Assembly: GCF_001889605.1 (NCBI RefSeq)
Contig: NZ_CP018171.1
Coordinates: forward strand, 3,246,501 to 3,310,500
Origin: Aquibium oceanicum
GTDB taxonomy: Bacteria > Pseudomonadota > Alphaproteobacteria > Rhizobiales > Rhizobiaceae
Reading direction: 5' to 3'
DNA length: 64,000 bases
This document shows, in pieces, positions 40,302 through 48,257 of the stretch (within the stretch, counting starts at the first letter, position 1; each line of letters starts with the position of its first letter). Both the position numbers and the translations under genes were made by a program. Below the pieces are notes generated by a model. That model was not told the DNA's origin. It did no database searches and saw nothing but the letters and a program-made list of their open reading frames with translations.

Positions 40302-41585
40302 ATGCGGATCCTGATTCTCGGCGGCAGCGGTTTCATCGGCATTGCGGTCGCCAAGGCGCTGTCGGACCGGGGGCATGCAGTTGCCGCCCTCGCCCGCGAC
40401 GTCGAGGCAGCGTCCCGGCGGCTGCCGCGCATCGACTGGATCGCCGCCGACCTCGTCGACCTGGCGACGCCCGACGCCTGGATCGCAATGCTGAAGGGGT
40501 TCGACGCGGTGGTGAATTGCGCCGGCGTGCTGCAGGACACCGCCCGCGACGACGTAGCGAAGGTCCAGGAACGGGCGATGCGGGCGCTCTACGAAGCTGC
40601 CGCACCGGCGGGGCTCCGCATGATTGTCCAGGTTTCCGCCCGCACGGGAGGCAGCGGCGGCGGAACGCCCTTCCTCGCCACGAAGCGCCGGGCAGACGAC
40701 GCCTTGAAGGCATCGGGCATACCGTTCGTCATCCTGCGCCCCGCGGTCGTGATCGGGCGCAACGCCTATGGCGGATCGGCGCTCCTGCGCGCGCTGGCCG
40801 CGTTTCCGCGCGTCACGCCGCTCGTCCACGCCGAGACCCCGATGCAATTTCTGTCGATGGACGACCTCGTCTCAGCCGTGGCAGATTCGCTCGACGGGAC
40901 TATGGCATCGGGAAGCGACCTCTACCTTGCCGCCGGCGAGACCCTGACGCTGGCGCAAGCCGTCTCCCTCCATCGACGCTGGCTCGGACTGCCGGAAGCC
41001 CCGGTGCTCCATGTTCCCGCCGTCATCGCCGGATCGACCTCGCTCATCGCCGATCTGCTGGGCCGGCTCGGCTGGCGTTCGCCGCTGCGATCGACGGCCA
41101 TGCTGGTCGCCCGGGGCGGCGTGACGGGCGACACCGAGACTGCCGACGACAGGCTGGCAACGCTGGCGGAGACGCTCGCCATCAACCCGGCGGGCGTCCA
41201 GGACCTCTGGTTCGCCCGCCTCTATCTCGCCAAGCCCCTCGTCTTCGGTACGGTCGCCGCCTTCTGGATCGCCTCGGGCGTCATCGCGCTCGCCGGCTGG
41301 TCGGCTTCGGCGGGTCAGCTTTCCGCAGCTGGATTCCCGCCGGCGGCGGCCGCCGTCGTGACGCTGACGACGAGCCTGGCGGACATTCTTCTGGGTGTGG
41401 GCGCCGTGGTCCGGCGCTTTGCATCGGCGGCCTTGAAGGGCATGATCGGGCTTTCCGTCATCTACCTTCTGGCGGCCACCGCGCTGACGCCGGAACTGTG
41501 GCTCGAACCGCTCGGCCCGCTGGTCAAGGTGTTTCCTTCCATCGTGCTGGCGCTCGTGGCGCTCGCCATCCTCGAGGAGCGGTGA
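40302..41585 (+). CDS. NAD(P)-binding SDR fused to DoxX-like membrane domain
   Basis: A 427-residue two-part protein. The N-terminal atypical SDR domain (about 1-210) has ILGGSGFIGIAVAKAL (5-20) and resembles the NDUFA9-like subgroup; FLATKRRADDAL replaces the usual YxxxK. A linker carries the SGSDLYLAAGE segment. The C-terminal part (about 310-427) has four hydrophobic helices of the DoxX_3 type. It therefore probably reduces or binds a ligand at the inner membrane. It is followed after 4 bp by a DUF2269 membrane gene, a pair often found together. Confidence 0.85.
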   Translation: MRILILGGSGFIGIAVAKALSDRGHAVAALARDVEAASRRLPRIDWIAADLVDLATPDAWIAMLKGFDAVVNCAGVLQDTARDDVAKVQERAMRALYEAAAPAGLRMIVQVSARTGGSGGGTPFLATKRRADDALKASGIPFVILRPAVVIGRNAYGGSALLRALAAFPRVTPLVHAETPMQFLSMDDLVSAVADSLDGTMASGSDLYLAAGETLTLAQAVSLHRRWLGLPEAPVLHVPAVIAGSTSLIADLLGRLGWRSPLRSTAMLVARGGVTGDTETADDRLATLAETLAINPAGVQDLWFARLYLAKPLVFGTVAAFWIASGVIALAGWSASAGQLSAAGFPPAAAAVVTLTTSLADILLGVGAVVRRFASAALKGMIGLSVIYLLAATALTPELWLEPLGPLVKVFPSIVLALVALAILEER

Positions 41586-41589
41586 TCCT

Positions 41590-42063
41590 TTGGAAGAGGT
41601 TCTTCGCTTCGTCCACGTCATCGGCGCGACCGTGCTCTTCGGCACGGGAGCCGGCATCGCCTTCTTCATGGTCATGGCGCACCGCACGCGCGACGCGGCC
41701 ACGATCGCCCATGTCGCGGGGACCGTGGTGGTCGCCGACGCGCTGTTCACGGCGACGGCGGTGGTCCTTCAGCCGATCACCGGCGCCTGGCTCGCTCTCG
41801 TCGTCGGATGGCCGCTCTCGGAGGGATGGATCGTCCTGTCCCTTGCCCTCTACGCCGTGACCGGGCTCTTCTGGCTGCCGGTGGTCTTCATCCAGCTTCG
41901 CCTGCGCGACCTCGCCCGTCGTGCAGCAAGTGCCGGAGAAGCGCTCCCGCCCGCCTACTTCCGGCTCTACCGCGTGTGGTTCGCCTTCGGCTTCCCGGCA
42001 TTCTTCAGCGTCGCCGCGATATTCTGGCTGATGCTCAACCGGCCCGCTGTAGCGCTTTGGTAA
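41590..42063 (+). CDS. DUF2269 family membrane protein
   Basis: A 157-residue protein with four hydrophobic helices and the opening VLRFVHVIGATVLFGTGAG, which is the DUF2269 signature. Other helices are centred near 42-60, 78-98 and 128-150. The start is TTG at 41590, 4 bp after the stop of the SDR-DoxX gene, so it is coupled to it. The function is unknown, but the strict pairing suggests that the two act as one membrane unit. Confidence 0.8.
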   Translation: MEEVLRFVHVIGATVLFGTGAGIAFFMVMAHRTRDAATIAHVAGTVVVADALFTATAVVLQPITGAWLALVVGWPLSEGWIVLSLALYAVTGLFWLPVVFIQLRLRDLARRAASAGEALPPAYFRLYRVWFAFGFPAFFSVAAIFWLMLNRPAVALW

Positions 42064-42073
42064 GATGCCCGGC

Positions 42074-42334
42074 TCAGTGCCGCCGTGCCTGGACGAGATA
42101 GGCGTCGATCTCCGTCTCGCCCAGCCACTTCGCGGCTTCCAGCCGGTGAAGGCCTTCCACCAGCACGTGGCGAACGCCGTCCTTGCGGACCTGGATTGGC
42201 ACCTTCATGCCATTCTCCAGGATGTCCTCCGCCAAAACCCGCACCGTGTCCGGATGCAACGTCTTGCGGCGCTGGGTGGGAATGTAGATCGTCTCGATGG
42301 CAACCTTCTGTATCCGCAGCATCCGTCCTCGCAT
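42074..42334 (-). CDS. Stand-alone ParB N-terminal/Srx-like domain protein
   Basis: An 86-residue protein consisting of a ParB-N/sulfiredoxin-like fold only. ETIYIPTQRRKTLHPDTV opens it, and GMKVPIQVRKDGVRHVLVEG ... HRLEAAKWLGETEI contains the nucleotide-binding G-x-HR motif. There is no HTH and no dimerisation domain, so it is not a chromosome-partition protein. Such solo domains can hydrolyse CTP or ATP; the role is unknown. ATG at 42334 or 42322 may start it. Confidence 0.7.
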   Translation of the reverse strand: MRGRMLRIQKVAIETIYIPTQRRKTLHPDTVRVLAEDILENGMKVPIQVRKDGVRHVLVEGLHRLEAAKWLGETEIDAYLVQARRH

Positions 42335-42458
42335 TCCCTCGCCCGGCCTGCCGACGGCGTCCGGTTCACGGCCATGGTAAACACAAAACGCACATTAGGC
42401 TCGCATTAACCGCGATCGGCAACAATCCGCCCGGGTTTGGTTCTGTCCGGGTGTTCGA

Positions 42459-43334
42459 ATGCGTAGCGTGGCTTGTGTCGTGAGTTCCGTTCTCCTTGCC
42501 GCGGCTCTTGCCGGCTGCGCCAGCGCGCCGACCAAGGTCGCGGGCGATGCCCCGCCGACACTCGCCTTTGCGCCCGAACGCCAGCGCCCGGTTGGCGAAG
42601 AACTCGCGCCGCAGGTCGCCATGCTCCGCCCGGACCAGCTGCCGATCCCGGTCGGCGGACTTGCCGGACGCACCATCAGGGTCGAGCGCATCTCTGACAT
42701 CCGCCTCGGCCCCAGGGAGATCGTGCTGACGTTCGACGACGGCCCGATGCCCGGCAAGACCGAAAAGATCCTGCGCGCGCTCGACGACTACGGCGTCAAG
42801 GCCACCTTCCTGATGGTCGGCCAGATGGCGAACGCCTATCCCGCCATCGCCCGCAAGGTCGCCGAGCGAGGCCACACCGTCGGCACCCACACGCAGAACC
42901 ATTCCAACCTCGCCAGTCTCGGCAGCGACCGGGCGATGGCGCAGATCCTGGCCGGCCAGAACAGCGTCGCGGCGGCGCTGAAGCCTGCCGGGCTGCGACC
43001 GGCGCCATTCTTCCGCTTCCCATATCTGGCCGAGACCGCCGCCCTGCGCGCGAACCTCGCCGCGCGCAATGTGGTGGTGATCGACGCCGACATCGATTCC
43101 AAGGACTACTTCAAGACCGGTTCCGAGCCGCTGCGGGCAAGGGCGCTGTCGCGCATCACCGAGCGCGGCTCCGGCATCGTGCTGTTCCACGACATCCACG
43201 CCCGCACCGTCTCAATGCTGCCCGGCCTTCTGGCGGACCTCAAGGCGCGCGGCTACAAGGTCGTGCATCTGGTTCCCGCACGCGGTGGCGGCGGTCTGCT
43301 GATCGCCGGCGCGCCCGCCGAACCGCCGGCCTGA
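42459..43334 (+). CDS. Polysaccharide deacetylase lipoprotein (NodB fold)
   Basis: A 291-residue lipoprotein with the lipobox LAGC at Cys20. The NodB domain (about 85-260) has TFDDGP (91-96, with the catalytic and metal-binding Asp pair), the metal-binding THTQNH motif (143-148) and FRFPYL. It would remove acetyl groups from a cell-wall or surface polysaccharide in the periplasm. It stands between the ParB-like gene, which diverges from it, and a cytochrome c gene 98 bp downstream. Confidence 0.87.
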   Translation: MRSVACVVSSVLLAAALAGCASAPTKVAGDAPPTLAFAPERQRPVGEELAPQVAMLRPDQLPIPVGGLAGRTIRVERISDIRLGPREIVLTFDDGPMPGKTEKILRALDDYGVKATFLMVGQMANAYPAIARKVAERGHTVGTHTQNHSNLASLGSDRAMAQILAGQNSVAAALKPAGLRPAPFFRFPYLAETAALRANLAARNVVVIDADIDSKDYFKTGSEPLRARALSRITERGSGIVLFHDIHARTVSMLPGLLADLKARGYKVVHLVPARGGGGLLIAGAPAEPPA

Positions 43335-43432
43335 CGAAACGGAAACCACTTCCACCGACGCCGCTTGACGGCGGTCTCGCGCAGAGATTTCCTTGCGCCT
43401 GCCGGGATCGTCCGCGCTTGGAGGAAATGGAA

Positions 43433-43906
43433 ATGCTGCGACGTTGGCTTGCGGCCGGGCTTTGGGCCGGTACGCTTCTCGTTCCCGTGCACGCGGAAGA
43501 ACCTTCGGTCGAGGCGGGCCTGCGCGTTTCGCGCATCGGCGGATGCCATGACTGCCACACGCAGGGTTTTGCCGAAACGGGCGGGCAGATCGACCCGTCG
43601 ATGGCGCTCAAAGGCAGTCCCGTCGGGTTCATGGGGCCCTGGGGCACCACCTACCCGACCAATCTGCTCCTGACCGTCGAACCGATGTCCGAGGACGCTT
43701 TCCTCGACTTCGCTAAGACGCTGGAGACCCGGCCGCCCATGCCCTGGTTCAACCTCCACTACATGACTGAATTCGAGCTGCGCTCGCTTTTCCGCTACAT
43801 CAAATCGCTCGGCGAACCCGGCGAGCCAGCTCCGGAATACCTCGCGCCGGGCGAGACGCCGAAGACCCCTTGGATCGTCTTCGCCCCGCCGCAGATGCCG
43901 GAGTGA
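43433..43906 (+). CDS. Monohaem c-type cytochrome
   Basis: A 157-residue exported protein. The signal peptide is MLRRWLAAGLWAGTLLVPVHA, with cleavage near residue 21. A single haem-binding motif, CHDCH (38-42), lies close to the N-terminus. An axial Met may be in RPPMPWFN. ATG at 43433 is chosen because GGAGG lies 8 bases before it. Sequence after the haem (TTYPTNLLLTVEPMSEDAFLDFAKTL) is typical of cytochromes that accompany sugar or alcohol dehydrogenases. No dehydrogenase adjoins it. Confidence 0.82.
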   Translation: MLRRWLAAGLWAGTLLVPVHAEEPSVEAGLRVSRIGGCHDCHTQGFAETGGQIDPSMALKGSPVGFMGPWGTTYPTNLLLTVEPMSEDAFLDFAKTLETRPPMPWFNLHYMTEFELRSLFRYIKSLGEPGEPAPEYLAPGETPKTPWIVFAPPQMPE

Positions 43907-43916
43907 CGGCCACCTT

Positions 43917-44708
43917 CTAGGCCTGGCGCAGCGCCGTGAGCAACGCATAGGCGGCGACCATATCGCGCTGCCTGTCGCGACGGGCGGCGGCGGCCTCCGC
44001 ATCCTCGCCCCAGTGCTCGATGGTCCAGTCCTCATCGACGTGAGCAGCCTTCCAGGCCTGCTCGACGTCGATCTCGCCCGCGTCGACGGCAAGGGCCAGA
44101 AGCGCCGATCCGGTGAGCGTCGTCATCACATGCAGGCAGGCGAGCCGGAAGGGTTCGGCGGCCATCCTCAGATGCACGCCCAATGCCGCGATCGCCTCGC
44201 GCGGCTGCTCGACGTGGATGACGCCCTCGGCAAGGTAGAGCCGCGCGCCGAGGCTGTTGCGCGCCCAGTCGAGCACCGGGTCCCAGGCCTCGGCCTGCAG
44301 CGCCACCAGGCGTTCCGGCCCTTCGGCGCGGTAGCACAGGAGATCGGACGACGCGTAGCGCAGGATGTCCTCCAGCACCGCATCCGGCTCCCTGGCGACG
44401 CCGTCGATGGTGGTGTTGACCAGCCGGGTCACCGGCATGGTCGGCGGATCGATCTCTTCCGCCTGTCTTTCGAACTCCTCCGCCACCAGCCGCGCGGCGG
44501 GCTCGGTGGATAGGAGGACCATAGTCCTGCCCGGCGTCAGTATCGGCTTGCCGTCCAGATGCACTGCAAAGCCGCCCTCCGACTGCCCGACCCGCGCCTC
44601 CTTGTAGAAGCGCTTGGGCCGCGGCTGGCGCATCTGCTTCTGCGCGCGCTTCATCGGGTCCGGATCGGACAGGAAACTGGCTTCGAGGTCGTTCAGAATG
44701 TCACGCAT
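43917..44708 (-). CDS. ATP12-family F1-ATPase assembly chaperone
   Basis: A 263-residue protein. RPKRFYKEARVGQSEGGFAV and LDGKPILTPGR open the family core, and RYASSDLLCYRAEGPERLV is its hallmark. ATP12 binds free alpha subunits of the F1-ATPase and prevents aggregation; alphaproteobacteria share it with mitochondria. It is cytosolic. The neighbours, an EamA transporter and RluC upstream, follow the common rhizobial order, although 63 bp separate it from the transporter gene. Confidence 0.92.
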   Translation of the reverse strand: MRDILNDLEASFLSDPDPMKRAQKQMRQPRPKRFYKEARVGQSEGGFAVHLDGKPILTPGRTMVLLSTEPAARLVAEEFERQAEEIDPPTMPVTRLVNTTIDGVAREPDAVLEDILRYASSDLLCYRAEGPERLVALQAEAWDPVLDWARNSLGARLYLAEGVIHVEQPREAIAALGVHLRMAAEPFRLACLHVMTTLTGSALLALAVDAGEIDVEQAWKAAHVDEDWTIEHWGEDAEAAAARRDRQRDMVAAYALLTALRQA

Positions 44709-44771
44709 GGGCCGTGCCGTGGTCGAAATGATTGGAAGGTCGTGCCGGAGGTAGGCACCCGACGGCGCCGT

Positions 44772-45692
44772 TCAAGCCGGCGGTATCCGGCGGGCCGGCC
44801 GGTTGACGATGACGAGCCCCACCGCGATCAGGCCAAGGGCAATGAAGATGCGCAGGCTGAGCGGCTCGTCGAGCAGCAGTCCCCCCATCAGCACGCCGAA
44901 CGCCGGCGTCAGGAAGGCAAAGCTCGACAGGCCGCCGGCCGGATAGCGCCGCATCAGCCAGAACCAGAGCAGGTAGGTGAAAGCGACGATGAAGACCGCC
45001 TGGAACAGCAGCGCCGAGGTCGAGACCGCGTCCGGATCGCGGATCGCCGGGCCGGACACGGCCAGAAGCGGCACGGTGATGACCGCCGAGACCGCGAGCT
45101 GGTAGAGCAGCGTCTTTTCCGCGCTGGCGCTGGAAAGCTTCGAACGCTTGATGACGATGATGGTCGCCGCCCATGCAATACCGGCGGCGAGGCACATCGC
45201 ATCGCCCTTCAAGGCCTCGGGATCGGGAAGGCTGAGCCGGTCGGAAAAGACGAGCGCGACGCCGCCGAAGGCGAGCGCGGTGCCGACGAGCTTGAGCAGC
45301 GACATCCGCTCGCCGAGCATGAAATGCGCCCCCAGGAGCACCCAGAAAGGCATCGTGTTGATCATCAGCGCGCTGCGGGCGACGGTCGTGAAATCAAGGC
45401 CCCAGAAGATCAGAACGAACTCGATTCCGAAAAGCGCGCCGGCGAGGAGACCCGCCCCAAGCGTTCCGTCCCTTTCGAACAGCGCGATGCCGCGCCAGCG
45501 ACACCAGGCGAAGACGCAGAGCGCCGCGATCGACGAGCGGGCAATCGAGATCAGCACCGGGCTGAACCCGTCGTTGGCGAGCTTCACGGCAACGCCGTTG
45601 AGACCCCACGAGAAGGTGAGGCCGATCATCAGGAGGGCCGCGGCCGTGTCGATCGCGTCGCGGCGGTCGAGCCCATGCGCCACCGCGCTCAC
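44772..45692 (-). CDS. EamA-type (DMT) transporter
   Basis: A 306-residue membrane protein with two EamA repeats of five helices each. The first repeat spans about 15-145 and the second about 155-290. Signatures are FSWGLNGVAVKLAN and AFLTPAFGVLMGGLLLDEPL. The start is GTG at 45692, whose first base is shared with the TAG of the RluC gene (TAGTG), so translation is coupled. DMT members export small metabolites such as amino acids; the cargo here is unknown. Confidence 0.87.
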   Translation of the reverse strand: MSAVAHGLDRRDAIDTAAALLMIGLTFSWGLNGVAVKLANDGFSPVLISIARSSIAALCVFAWCRWRGIALFERDGTLGAGLLAGALFGIEFVLIFWGLDFTTVARSALMINTMPFWVLLGAHFMLGERMSLLKLVGTALAFGGVALVFSDRLSLPDPEALKGDAMCLAAGIAWAATIIVIKRSKLSSASAEKTLLYQLAVSAVITVPLLAVSGPAIRDPDAVSTSALLFQAVFIVAFTYLLWFWLMRRYPAGGLSSFAFLTPAFGVLMGGLLLDEPLSLRIFIALGLIAVGLVIVNRPARRIPPA

Positions 45693-46678
45693 TAGCTCGT
45701 CTCTCCCGCGCTCGCATCGTCGAGGCCGATCAGGTTCCAGCTCTGGCGCATGTGCGGCGGCAGCGGCGCGGTCACGTCGATCACGCCCCGGTCGGGATGC
45801 GGGATGACGATGCGGCGCGCGTGCAGGTGCAGCCGGTTCTGGACACCGCCCGGAAAATCCCAGTTGGTATCCGCCTCGAAGTATTTCGGGTCGCCGATGA
45901 TCGGGCAGCCGATGTGGGCTGCGTGGACGCGCAGTTGGTGGGTGCGGCCGGTATGAGGCTCCATCTCCAGCCAGGACAGCGTCTGGCCCGCCTGCTCGAG
46001 GACGCGGTAGAAGGAGACCGCATGGTCGGCGCCCGGCTCGCCATGTTTGGCGACGCGCACGCGATCGCCATCCGGCGTCTGCTCCTTGACCAGCCAGGTC
46101 GAGATCTTGTCCTCGCGCTTCTTCGGCACGCCCTTCACCAGCGCCCAATAGGTCTTCTTCGCGTCGCGTCCACGGAAGGCTTCCGCCAGCTTCATGGCGG
46201 CGAGGCGGGTGCGCGCGACGACGAGCACGCCCGAGGTGTCGCGGTCGAGGCGGTGGACGAGGCGCGGCTTCTCGCCCTTCTTGTTGCGCCAGGCTTCCAG
46301 CATGTCGTCGACATGCCGCGACACGCCCGACCCGCCCTGAACCGCCAGGCCGGAGGGCTTGTTGAAGACGAACACCTTGTCGTCCTCGTGCAGCAGCATC
46401 TTGGCGAGCACCTCGCCGTCGTCCTGGCCGCGGATCGATTTGCCGGTCAGCGGAACGTCACCCTTGCGATCGACGCCGATGGGAGGAATGCGGATGACCT
46501 GCCCTGGCTCCACGCGCGTATCGGACTTGGCACGGCCGCCATCGACCCGGATCTGGCCCGACCGCAGCAGCTTCTGCAGATGGCCGAACCCGAGGCCCGG
46601 AAAATGCGTCTTGAACCAGCGGTCGAGCCGCATGCCCGCTTCGCCCGGTTCGACGCTGATCTGCTGGATGCCCGTCAT
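45692..46678 (-). CDS. rluC: RluC/D-family 23S rRNA pseudouridine synthase
   Basis: A 328-residue enzyme. An S4 RNA-binding domain (about 14-60, MRLDRWFKTHFPGLGFGHLQK) is followed by the PseudoU_synth_2 domain with the catalytic motif HRLDRDTSGVLV (its second Asp is the catalytic residue) and PHTGRTHQLRVHAA. It changes uridines to pseudouridines in 23S rRNA. ATG at 46678 is preferred, with AGGAG a short distance upstream. The adjacent crcB and EamA genes are on the same strand. RluC and RluD cannot be told apart from sequence alone. Confidence 0.88.
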   Translation of the reverse strand: MTGIQQISVEPGEAGMRLDRWFKTHFPGLGFGHLQKLLRSGQIRVDGGRAKSDTRVEPGQVIRIPPIGVDRKGDVPLTGKSIRGQDDGEVLAKMLLHEDDKVFVFNKPSGLAVQGGSGVSRHVDDMLEAWRNKKGEKPRLVHRLDRDTSGVLVVARTRLAAMKLAEAFRGRDAKKTYWALVKGVPKKREDKISTWLVKEQTPDGDRVRVAKHGEPGADHAVSFYRVLEQAGQTLSWLEMEPHTGRTHQLRVHAAHIGCPIIGDPKYFEADTNWDFPGGVQNRLHLHARRIVIPHPDRGVIDVTAPLPPHMRQSWNLIGLDDASAGETS

Positions 46679-46788
46679 GTAACTCCTGCCGCACATGTGC
46701 GTGAAAAAACCGCCACGGCGCGCGGTCTGGATAGTTCAGCGGGAGACAGAATGCAAAACGCCTTTTCGGGAGCCCTGCCCCGGAGTCA

Positions 46789-47166
46789 TCAGGCCACGGC
46801 GCGGATGAGCCACAATCCGGCGAAGAGAGCCGCGATCGCGCCGATAACGCTCGCGGCCACGTATGCTACAGCATGGCCGCTCGCACCGCGTTCCCACAGC
46901 ACCGCGACGTCGAGCGAGAAGGCCGAGAAAGTTGTGAAGCCGCCGAGCACGCCGGTCGCCACAAAGAGCCGCAACTCGTTGGACGTCCCGAAGCGCCGCA
47001 CCAGAAGTTCGATGAAGACGCCCATGACGAAGGAACCGACGATGTTGACCGTCAGCGTTCCCCACGGAAAGGACATGCCGGCAATGCGAAGCATCGCGGC
47101 CCCGGCGAGATGGCGCAGCGAAGCGCCGATGGCGCCGCCCGCCGCGACGAGCGCGATTTCCTTCAT
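46789..47166 (-). CDS. crcB: Fluoride channel CrcB/Fluc
   Basis: A 125-residue protein with four membrane helices. AAGGAIGASLRHLAG (8-22), GTLTVNIVGSFVMG (36-49) and GVLGGFTTFSAFS (73-85) are the Fluc motifs that line the fluoride pore and the central sodium site; the Asn and the Thr/Ser-Phe positions are intact. It acts as a dimer in the inner membrane and exports fluoride. A fluoride riboswitch was looked for in the 93 bp upstream and was not seen. Confidence 0.94.
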   Translation of the reverse strand: MKEIALVAAGGAIGASLRHLAGAAMLRIAGMSFPWGTLTVNIVGSFVMGVFIELLVRRFGTSNELRLFVATGVLGGFTTFSAFSLDVAVLWERGASGHAVAYVAASVIGAIAALFAGLWLIRAVA

Positions 47167-47259
47167 CGGTTGAGACCCTCGCGACCGGTTGGCGATGCGG
47201 CGGTCTTAGCGCATCCATGCCGGGCGCACGAGTCCGGCGGCAGACGGCGTCCGGCGGGA

Positions 47260-47832
47260 TCAGGCCGGGCTCTTCTCCTTCGCCGCGGCACCCGCTGTTT
47301 GGGCGCAATCGCCGATGAAGCCTTCCACAAAGGCCGCGAGCGCGTTCCAGTTGGTGAACTCGTGGTCCTTAGTCACGTCGGTGGGGCCGCCTTCCTTGTA
47401 GGCGATGTGCTTCATCAGGAGCCGCTTCAAGAAATCGCACTGCGGGTAGCGCAGTGCGCCGCCCGCCTGGTGCACCATGCGCGGCCGCCAGCCGGTGCGC
47501 TCGAACAGCGCCTCGGTGATCTTCTGGATCTCGGCATGTTCTTCCGGGAACGGCGACGCGGCCGCGAGCGAGACCGAGACGAAGGCGCCGGGCAGCGTCG
47601 ACAGTCGTGCCGCTTTCGCCTTCAGCCAGTGCGCGATGGCGGTGGGATAGGCGCCGATGTGGACCGGTGCGCAGACGATGACGGCGTCGGCGATATCGAG
47701 ATCGACGTCGCCGAGATCACCGGCATCGAAGACAGTGGTCTGGTGGCCGAGGCTCTGGACCGTGGACGAGACGTTGCGCGCGATCTTGCGCGTATGGCCT
47801 TCAACCGTTCCGTAGATGACGAGGACGTGCAT
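47260..47832 (-). CDS. Flavodoxin-domain protein, HemG-like protoporphyrinogen dehydrogenase
   Basis: A 190-residue protein with a flavodoxin fold. YGTVEGHTRKIARNV (8-22) is the FMN phosphate loop. The late segment KHIAYKEGGPTDVTKDHEFTN matches the C-terminal region typical of HemG, which oxidises protoporphyrinogen IX with quinones. The ATG at 47832 starts the protein with MHVLVIYG. HemG is more usual in gammaproteobacteria, so a general flavodoxin role is possible. It is downstream of a small exported protein by 32 bp. Confidence 0.78.
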   Translation of the reverse strand: MHVLVIYGTVEGHTRKIARNVSSTVQSLGHQTTVFDAGDLGDVDLDIADAVIVCAPVHIGAYPTAIAHWLKAKAARLSTLPGAFVSVSLAAASPFPEEHAEIQKITEALFERTGWRPRMVHQAGGALRYPQCDFLKRLLMKHIAYKEGGPTDVTKDHEFTNWNALAAFVEGFIGDCAQTAGAAAKEKSPA

Positions 47833-47864
47833 GTCGCTACTCCTTTGATCGCTCGGGATGGGAA

Positions 47865-48158
47865 TCAGCAGACCCGCGTGCCGCACTCCGAAATCTCGAA
47901 CTCTGTCGCAGGCTCGACGCGCGAGGCGTCGAACTGGCGGCCGTCGACGCATTGCAGCTTCGCCTGGAGGGTTTCCCGCCCGCCGAGCTTCTGTTCGTCG
48001 ATGAAGATGTAAAAGCCGACCTCGCACTGTTCCTGATCGGCGATCTGCCGCGCCAGCTCGTCGAGCCAGGCAGGATTTTCGGACTGCGCATGGACCGCGA
48101 CAGGCGCGGCGAGTGTGCAGCAGGTGGCGAGGAGGATGAGGATTCGGGATGTCTGCAC
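47865..48158 (-). CDS. Small exported hypothetical protein
   Basis: A 97-residue protein with a Sec signal (MQTSRILILLATCCTLAAP, AVHA cleavage near residue 24). The mature part is acidic and has three cysteines (EQCEVGF, LQCVDGR and ISECGTRVC has two, so four in all) that could form disulfides. No family was recognised. It probably shares a message with the flavodoxin gene. The start is well placed for the signal. Confidence 0.65.
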   Translation of the reverse strand: MQTSRILILLATCCTLAAPVAVHAQSENPAWLDELARQIADQEQCEVGFYIFIDEQKLGGRETLQAKLQCVDGRQFDASRVEPATEFEISECGTRVC

Positions 48159-48257
48159 GGCGTGTCTGCCTCCTTCGGTTCGAAAGAAGCATGCGCGTCC
48201 TGTCGGTCCCGCGCCTTGACGAGAATCAAGACTCTGCGCGATGCGGCCCCGCCGACG

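Noticed and set aside
47167-47259. Possible fluoride riboswitch upstream of crcB
   Set aside because: The conserved pseudoknot sequences of the crcB motif are not found, and only 93 bp separate the genes.
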